Assembly (NCBI GenBank): GCA_945883235.1
Contig: CAMCXF010000010.1
Location: 1-64,000, forward strand
Length of the DNA: 64,000 nucleotides
Origin: Phenylobacterium deserti
GTDB lineage: Bacteria > Pseudomonadota > Alphaproteobacteria > Caulobacterales > Caulobacteraceae
Reading direction: 5' to 3'
The notes beneath the pieces are model-generated. The model was not told where the DNA came from. It did not search any database and was given only the letters and a program-made list of their open reading frames with translations. Both the position numbers and the translations under genes were made by a program. How positions within the stretch are numbered: the stretch's first letter is position 1; each line of letters begins with the position of its first letter. Below are positions 58,688 to 64,000 of the stretch, one piece after another.

Positions 58688-61600
58688 ATGGGCGACGGTG
58701 AGGGTTTCGTCCATCTGAGGGTTCGCTCGGCCTATTCCCTGCTGGAAGGCGCGATCAAGGCCGACAAGATCGGCGGGCTGGCCAAGGCTGACGCCATGCC
58801 GGCGGTGGCGATTGCGGATCGGGCCAATCTGTTCGGGGCGCTGGAATTTTCCGTGGCGACCAAGGGTGAGGGCGTCCAGCCGATCATCGGTTGCGCGCTG
58901 CCGGTCACCGGGATCGGCGGGTCGTTGAGTGAGCGCTGGGCCAAGACGCCGACGGTGGTGTTGCTGGCGCAGAGCGAGGCGGGGTACCTCAATCTCTCCG
59001 AACTCTCGTCGATGGCGTATCTGGACAACGACGGCAGCGAGGACCCGCATGTGCCCTGGGCCAAGGTGTGCGCCCATGCCGAGGGGTTGATCCTGTTGTC
59101 CGGAGGACCGGATGGGCCGGTCGATCCGCTGTTCGCCAGCGGCAAGCCGGAGTTGGCGAGGGCGGCCCTGACCGAGATGGGACGTGCGTTCGGCGACCGG
59201 TTCTATGTTGAACTGCAACGCCACGAAATGCCGGACGAGGCCTTGGCCGAACCCGGGCTGGTGGCCTTCGCCTATGAGCACGATGTGCCATTGGTCGCTA
59301 CCAACGACGTCTATTTCAAAAACGCCCAGACCCATCAGGCGCACGATGTGCTGCTGTGCATCTCAGACGGCGCGTTTGTGGGGCAGGACGACCGACGTCG
59401 GGTGACCGCCGAGCACGGCTTCAAGTCGGTGGCGGAGATGCGGGCGCTGTTTGCCGATCTGCCGGAGGCCTGCGACAACACGCTCGATATCGCGCGGCGG
59501 TGCGCATTCACCGTCGCCAAGCGGGACCCGATCCTGCCCAGCTTCCCCACCAGCGAGGGGCGCACCGAGGCCGAGGAGCTGGCGTTCCAGGCGCGGGAGG
59601 GTTTGCGGGCGCGGATCGCCAAAGGCCAGGCAACCGCGTTTCCGCCCGCCGACTATGAGGCGCGACTGGAGGCCGAGCTCAAGGTCATCATCCAGATGGG
59701 CTTCTCGGGCTATTTCCTGATCGTGTCGGACTTCATGAAGTGGGCGGTGGCCCATGACATTCCCGTAGGGCCGGGTCGTGGCTCGGGTGCCGGTTCGCTG
59801 ACGGCCTGGGTGCTGTTGATCACCGGTCTGGATCCGCTTCGCTACGGCTTGATCTTTGAGCGGTTCCTGAACCCGGAGCGGGTGTCCATGCCCGACTTCG
59901 ATATCGACTTCTGCCAGGACCGGCGTGACGAGGTGATCTCCTACGTTCAGCAGCGCTACGGCCGCGACCGGGTGGCCCAGATCATCACCTTCGGCACCCT
60001 GCAGGCTCGTGCCGTCTTGCGAGACGTTGGACGGGTATTGCAACTTCCGCTGGGCCAGGTGGACCGGCTGGCCAAGATGGTGCCGGCCAATCCTGCCAAT
60101 CCCGTGACGCTGGCCCAGGCCATCGAGATCGAGCCCCGCCTGCGCCAGGCCCGTGACGAGGATGAGGCGGTGGCGCGGCTGCTGGATATCGCGCTGCAGC
60201 TGGAGGGGCTTTACCGCAACGCCTCGACCCACGCGGCGGGGGTGGTGATCTCGGACAGACCGCTGACGCAGCTGTCTCCGCTGTATCGAGATCCGCGCTC
60301 GGAGCTGCCGGCTACCCAGTTCAACATGAAATGGGTCGAGAGCGCCGGACTGGTGAAGTTCGACTTCCTGGGCCTGAAGACACTGACCGTCATTCGCCGC
60401 GCCATGAAGCATCTGGAGCGGCGCGGGGCGGCGTTCGACCTGGAGGCGCTGTCGCTGGATGATCCCGCGGCCTACGAGATCATGGCCGAGGCCAGGACCG
60501 TGGGCGTGTTCCAGATGGAAGGGCAGGGGATGCGCGACACCCTGCGCCAGCTCCGGCCGACATCGCTGGAAGAGTGCACGGCGCTGATCTCGCTCTATCG
60601 GCCGGGTCCGATGGAATCGATCCCGTCCTATGTGGATGTGAAGATGGGCCGGCGTGAGCTGGACTTCTATCATCCGCTGCTGGAGCAGGTGTTGACGCCG
60701 ACCTATGGCGTGATCGTCTACCAGGAACAGGTGATGCAGATCGCCCGGATCATGGCGGGCTATTCGCTGGGCGAGGCCGACCTGCTGCGCCGCGCCATGG
60801 GCAAGAAAAAGAAGGAGGAGATGGACCAGCAGCGGACCCGCTTCGCCTCCGGCGCCGCCGAGCGTGGGGTCGACAAGGCCATTGCTGATGTTCTGTTCGG
60901 GCTGATGGAGAAGTTCTCCGGCTACGGGTTCAACAAGTCCCATGCCGCGCCCTACGCGCTGATCGCCTATCAAACGGCCTGGCTGAAGGCCAATACGCCG
61001 GTGGAGTTTTTCGCCGCCTCGATGAGCCTGGATATGGCCAACACCGACAAGCTGGCGGTGTTTTATCAGGACGCCAAGCGCTTTGGCGTGACGATCCGCC
61101 CGCCGTGCGTAAACCGGTCGTCGGGCGACTTCGATGTGGCTGACGGCGAGGTGCTGTACGCGCTGGGGGCCATCCGCAATGTCGGGCTGCAGGCCATGGA
61201 GCACGTGGTGAGCGTGCGCCGGGAAGGCGGGCCGTTCCGGGACGTCTTTGACTTCGTGGAGCGGGTTGATCCCAGGCAGGTCAACAAGCGGACGTTCGAG
61301 ACGCTGGCGCGAGCGGGTGCCTTTGACAGTCTCCATCCCAGCCGCGCGGAACTTGTGGCCTCCAGCGAGGCCCTGGTTGGACATGGCCAGGCGCTGGCGT
61401 CCGACCGGGCCGAGGGCAAGGTCAGTCTGTTCGGGGAAGACCTGAGCGGCGGCCACCGCCCCCGCATGGCCAAGACCGACCCCTGGAGCCCGGTGGAGCG
61501 ACTGGACGAGGAGCTGGCGGCGGTTGGGTTCTATTTATCCGGGCACCCGCTGGACGACATGGTGGACGCTCTGCGCAGAAAGCGCACCGACCTGCTGACC

Positions 61601-62119
61601 GATGCCATTGCCAAGGCGCTGGGCGGCGCGGAGGCATTGAGAATGGCGGGCGTCATCCGGCGCAAGCAGGAGCGACCGGGCCGGTCGGGCGAGAAGTTTG
61701 CCTTCGTGACCCTGTCGGATCCGACGGGTGAGTATGAGGTGCTGTTTCCGCCGGAGTCGTTGAAGAAATTCCGCGACCTGCTGGAGCCTGGCAAGGCGGT
61801 GTCCCTGAAGGTCCGGGCCAAGGCGGCCGACGGCGAGGTGCGGTTCTTTGGCGATGACGTGGAGCCGGTCGAGAAGGCGATCGAAAACGTGGTCGCGGGC
61901 CTGCGGGTCCATGTTGTGCCGCGCAGCGCCGAGATCGAGGTGTTGAAGCGACGCCTGCTGGGCGTGGCCAACCCGCGTGGCGGCGAGGTGGTGCTGGTGG
62001 CCGGGCTCGAGGGCGGCCGTGAGGTTGAGATGAAGTTGCCGGGACGGTTCACGCTGGACGGCTCGGTGCGCGGGGCGCTGAAGATGTCGCCGGGCGTCGT
62101 GTTCATCGAGGATATCTAA
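58688..62119 (+). CDS. dnaE: DNA polymerase III alpha subunit
   Basis: The replicative polymerase (1143 residues from 58688, [21 protein letters not shown]). N-terminal PHP domain, then the polymerase core with [11 protein letters not shown] and the aspartates in [13 protein letters not shown], the helix-hairpin-helix region and a C-terminal OB fold. It is the main DnaE, not the error-prone DnaE2. The start at 58688 has GGTGAGG upstream; ATGs at 58661 and 58667 are alternatives. A far upstream ATG at 58505 is rejected. Confidence 0.95.
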   Translation: MGDGEGFVHLRVRSAYSLLEGAIKADKIGGLAKADAMPAVAIADRANLFGALEFSVATKGEGVQPIIGCALPVTGIGGSLSERWAKTPTVVLLAQSEAGYLNLSELSSMAYLDNDGSEDPHVPWAKVCAHAEGLILLSGGPDGPVDPLFASGKPELARAALTEMGRAFGDRFYVELQRHEMPDEALAEPGLVAFAYEHDVPLVATNDVYFKNAQTHQAHDVLLCISDGAFVGQDDRRRVTAEHGFKSVAEMRALFADLPEACDNTLDIARRCAFTVAKRDPILPSFPTSEGRTEAEELAFQAREGLRARIAKGQATAFPPADYEARLEAELKVIIQMGFSGYFLIVSDFMKWAVAHDIPVGPGRGSGAGSLTAWVLLITGLDPLRYGLIFERFLNPERVSMPDFDIDFCQDRRDEVISYVQQRYGRDRVAQIITFGTLQARAVLRDVGRVLQLPLGQVDRLAKMVPANPANPVTLAQAIEIEPRLRQARDEDEAVARLLDIALQLEGLYRNASTHAAGVVISDRPLTQLSPLYRDPRSELPATQFNMKWVESAGLVKFDFLGLKTLTVIRRAMKHLERRGAAFDLEALSLDDPAAYEIMAEARTVGVFQMEGQGMRDTLRQLRPTSLEECTALISLYRPGPMESIPSYVDVKMGRRELDFYHPLLEQVLTPTYGVIVYQEQVMQIARIMAGYSLGEADLLRRAMGKKKKEEMDQQRTRFASGAAERGVDKAIADVLFGLMEKFSGYGFNKSHAAPYALIAYQTAWLKANTPVEFFAASMSLDMANTDKLAVFYQDAKRFGVTIRPPCVNRSSGDFDVADGEVLYALGAIRNVGLQAMEHVVSVRREGGPFRDVFDFVERVDPRQVNKRTFETLARAGAFDSLHPSRAELVASSEALVGHGQALASDRAEGKVSLFGEDLSGGHRPRMAKTDPWSPVERLDEELAAVGFYLSGHPLDDMVDALRRKRTDLLTDAIAKALGGAEALRMAGVIRRKQERPGRSGEKFAFVTLSDPTGEYEVLFPPESLKKFRDLLEPGKAVSLKVRAKAADGEVRFFGDDVEPVEKAIENVVAGLRVHVVPRSAEIEVLKRRLLGVANPRGGEVVLVAGLEGGREVEMKLPGRFTLDGSVRGALKMSPGVVFIEDI

Positions 62120-62185
62120 CGCCCCTCAAGCTTGACCATAACCGGCTTGCGTGTGTTCATTGTGTTTCCAACCGGGAGTGCAGTC

Positions 62186-62503
62186 ATGAGAACTTTGCTT
62201 TTCGCAGTCGCAACCCTGGCGATGATGGCAGGACCTGCCGCGGCTGAGTTTGGCAAGGCGCAATCTCCGTCACCCTCGGGGTTCCAGAAACCCAAACCCA
62301 TGACCGGGGCCTCGCCCGGCAACTCGCCCTATTCAGCGCATCCGACGCCGTCGTACGGCTCGACCTATGGTGCGTCGCCTTCGATTTCGAAGCCCAAGAC
62401 GTATGGTACTCCGCCGGCCGCAGAACCCTACAAGCCCTACCAACCCTACAAATCCCAGCCGGGTACGAGCATCTACGGCCCGCCGGGGAAGAAGAAGCCG
62501 TAG
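62186..62503 (+). CDS. Secreted Tyr/Pro/Ser-rich small protein
   Basis: A 105-residue protein with a signal peptide (MRTLLFAVATLAMMAGPAAA) and a mature part made largely of Tyr, Pro, Ser, Gly and Lys, including a repeat-like PYKPYQPYK run and the end GPPGKKKP. Low complexity, probably disordered and periplasmic or extracellular. GGGAG site at about -9. Function not recognised. Confidence 0.7.
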   Translation: MRTLLFAVATLAMMAGPAAAEFGKAQSPSPSGFQKPKPMTGASPGNSPYSAHPTPSYGSTYGASPSISKPKTYGTPPAAEPYKPYQPYKSQPGTSIYGPPGKKKP

Positions 62504-62598
62504 TTCGGCTTCATCTATGGCCGGCAACGGCGCGGTTGATTTCACGGACGTTTGCGCCTACATTCGCCGCCTCAATCCACACGTAGGCGTGCGGTTGT

Positions 62599-62645
62599 GA
62601 CGGGGAGACATCCCGTCCTGACCGTTCCGGTCCTCTTTCAAGAGG
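62599..62645 (+). promoter_or_regulatory. rpsB mRNA leader with two hairpins
   Basis: A hairpin GACGGG/CCCGTC (62599-62604 with 62612-62617) and a second, CCTCT/AGAGG (62632-62636 with 62641-62645), lie within 92 bp of the rpsB start. They resemble an autoregulatory ribosomal-protein leader, but no known leader class is recognised. Confidence 0.35.
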
Positions 62646-62690
62646 GTTTGCCTGCGGAGGTTCAACCGGAAGAAAGACGAGACACAGACT

Positions 62691-63608
62691 ATGGCTCTGC
62701 CCGATTTCTCTATGCGCCAGCTCCTGGAAGCCGGCGCGCACTTTGGCCACCAGACGCACCGGTGGAACCCGAAGATGGACAAGTTCATCTTTGGCTCACG
62801 CTCCAACATCCACATCATCGACCTGTCGCAGTCGATCCCGCTGTTGCATCAGGCTCTGGTGAAGGTCCGCGAAGTCGCCGCCGGCGGCGGTCGCGTGCTG
62901 TTCGTGGGAACAAAGCGTCAGGCGTCGGATCCGATCGCCACGGCCGCCAAGCGCTGCGCCCAGTATTACGTGAACCACCGCTGGCTGGGCGGCACGCTCA
63001 CCAACTGGCGCACGGTTTCGGGCTCCATCGCCCGTCTGCGCGAGCTGGAAGGCCTGCTTGAAGGCGGTGAGACCTCGGGCCGTCAAAAGAAGGAAGTGCT
63101 GAAGCTGACGCGCGAGCGCGACAAGCTGGAGCTGAGCCTTGGCGGGATCAAGGACATGGGCGGCATTCCCGACCTGATGTTCGTGATCGATACCAACAAG
63201 GAAGCCATCGCGATCCTGGAAGCCCGCAAGCTGAACATCCCGGTCATTGCGATCCTGGACACCAACTGCAACCCGGACGGTATCACCTTCCCGATCCCCG
63301 GCAACGACGACGCCGCACGTGCCATCCAGCTCTATTGCGATCTGCTGGCTGACTCTGTGCTGGACGGCCTTGCTGCCGGCCAGTCGGCATCAGGCATTGA
63401 CCTGGGTGCATCGGAGGCTCCCATGGAGCCGACGCTCGCCCGTCAGTTGACCCCGGAGCCGGTGGCAGAACCTGAGGTGTCGGCGCCCGAAGCCGCCGCT
63501 TTGGAAGCCGAAATGACCGGGGTCGCGCCTGTGGCCGCAGAATCTGATACCACCGCCGCGGAGGCCACGACGGCCGAAGATGGCGTCGCCGCGGCGAGCG
63601 AAACCTAA
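62691..63608 (+). CDS. rpsB: 30S ribosomal protein S2
   Basis: A 305-residue protein starting [21 protein letters not shown], with the S2 signature blocks ([39 protein letters not shown]). The last 60 residues are an Ala/Glu/Pro-rich acidic extension typical of alphaproteobacteria. First gene of rpsB-tsf. Confidence 0.97.
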   Translation: MALPDFSMRQLLEAGAHFGHQTHRWNPKMDKFIFGSRSNIHIIDLSQSIPLLHQALVKVREVAAGGGRVLFVGTKRQASDPIATAAKRCAQYYVNHRWLGGTLTNWRTVSGSIARLRELEGLLEGGETSGRQKKEVLKLTRERDKLELSLGGIKDMGGIPDLMFVIDTNKEAIAILEARKLNIPVIAILDTNCNPDGITFPIPGNDDAARAIQLYCDLLADSVLDGLAAGQSASGIDLGASEAPMEPTLARQLTPEPVAEPEVSAPEAAALEAEMTGVAPVAAESDTTAAEATTAEDGVAAASET

Positions 63609-63654
63609 CCGGCAAAGCCGCCTTTCGCGTTTTTGCCTGACCTGTCCTGAATTT

Positions 63655-63682
63655 CGGCGGCCTTTCATTCGGGGGGCCGCCG
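63655..63682 (+). other. Hairpin between rpsB and tsf
   Basis: A perfect 8-bp stem CGGCGGCC (63655-63662) and GGCCGCCG (63675-63682) with a 12-nt loop. No run of Ts follows, so it is more likely a processing or attenuating structure than a full terminator. Confidence 0.5.
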
Positions 63683-63709
63683 GTCTGTAATCAAAATGAG
63701 GAGCTGACC

Positions 63710-64000
63710 ATGGCGGAAATCACCGCTGCGCTGGTCAAAGACCTGCGCGAAAAATCCGGCGTTGGCATGATGGACTGCAAGAAGGCCTTGCAGGAAAACA
63801 ACGGCGATATCGAAGCCTCGATGGACTGGCTGCGCGCCAAGGGCCTGTCCAAGGCGGCGAAGAAATCTGACCGCGCTGCGGCCGAAGGCCTTGTGGCCGG
63901 GATGCTCAGCGCTGACGGCATGACCGGGGTGCTGGTCGAGCTGAACGCCGAGACCGACTTCGTGTCCAAGAACGACACTTTCCAGGCCGCCGCGCGCGAG
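63710..64000 (+). CDS. tsf: Elongation factor Ts (3' partial)
   Basis: Begins [27 protein letters not shown], the EF-Ts N-terminus, and continues into the TDFVSKND core block before the window ends; 97 codons are visible. It recycles EF-Tu. GAGGAG is 8 nt upstream. The rpsB-tsf pair is universal in bacteria. Confidence 0.97.
   Translation, partial: MAEITAALVKDLREKSGVGMMDCKKALQENNGDIEASMDWLRAKGLSKAAKKSDRAAAEGLVAGMLSADGMTGVLVELNAETDFVSKNDTFQAAARE

Noticed and set aside
59363..61456. 697-codon open frame antisense to dnaE
   Set aside because: A shadow frame caused by high GC; His/Gln/Arg-rich with no family pattern.

Overview
The window is a GC-rich stretch of alphaproteobacterial chromosome with dense operons, many 1-4 bp start/stop overlaps and several GTG/TTG starts. 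Gene content and order (bamB-der, purF-cvpA-radA, fabD-fabG-acpP-fabF-mltG-yicC-gmk, a full nuo operon running into birA-coaX-rnj, then mce-proS-lolCD, dnaE, rpsB-tsf), TonB-dependent receptors, and GAAC-N7-GAAC LexA boxes fit the Caulobacteraceae, perhaps Brevundimonas or a relative. This placement is inference from gene content, not from a database search. No insertion sequence, prophage, CRISPR array or rRNA was seen.

Layout. 0-3.8 kb: a YfgM-like membrane TPR protein, bamB and der. 3.7-9 kb, minus strand: SDR enzyme, SBF-like transporter, purF, cvpA, radA. 9-17.3 kb: YIP1-like membrane protein, alr, a large TonB-dependent receptor, the rpsF-rpsR-rplI operon, a secreted peroxiredoxin and a zinc-type dehydrogenase. 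17.3-23.4 kb: type II fatty-acid synthesis genes followed by mltG, yicC and gmk. 23.5-31.2 kb: a receptor-like barrel, small proteins, an MliC-like lipoprotein, a penicillin-acylase-family enzyme, a DbpA-type DEAD-box helicase and tRNA-Asp. 31.4-46.8 kb: all 14 nuo genes in order A to N, with three extra small genes (NTF2-like, two-TM membrane protein, lipoprotein) and one long inverted repeat among them. 46.8-56.5 kb: birA, coaX, RNase J, a tandem CoA-transferase, methylmalonyl-CoA epimerase, a DUF1467 protein, proS, lolC and lolD. 56.5-58.7 kb: a small accessory patch with two SOS boxes, a BrnT/BrnA toxin-antitoxin pair and a truncated NTF2-like fragment. 58.7-64 kb: dnaE, a small secreted Tyr/Pro-rich protein, rpsB and the start of tsf.

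Most notable is a 29-codon membrane peptide gene at 58567-58656, just before dnaE, with its own ribosome binding site and a promoter overlapped by a LexA box. It matches the size, topology and regulation of the Caulobacter SOS division inhibitor SidA. A second LexA box lies 1.4 kb upstream, before an unrecognised helical protein, and BrnTA sits between the two. The nuo operon's three embedded accessory genes and the palindromic element inside it are the next most interesting points.
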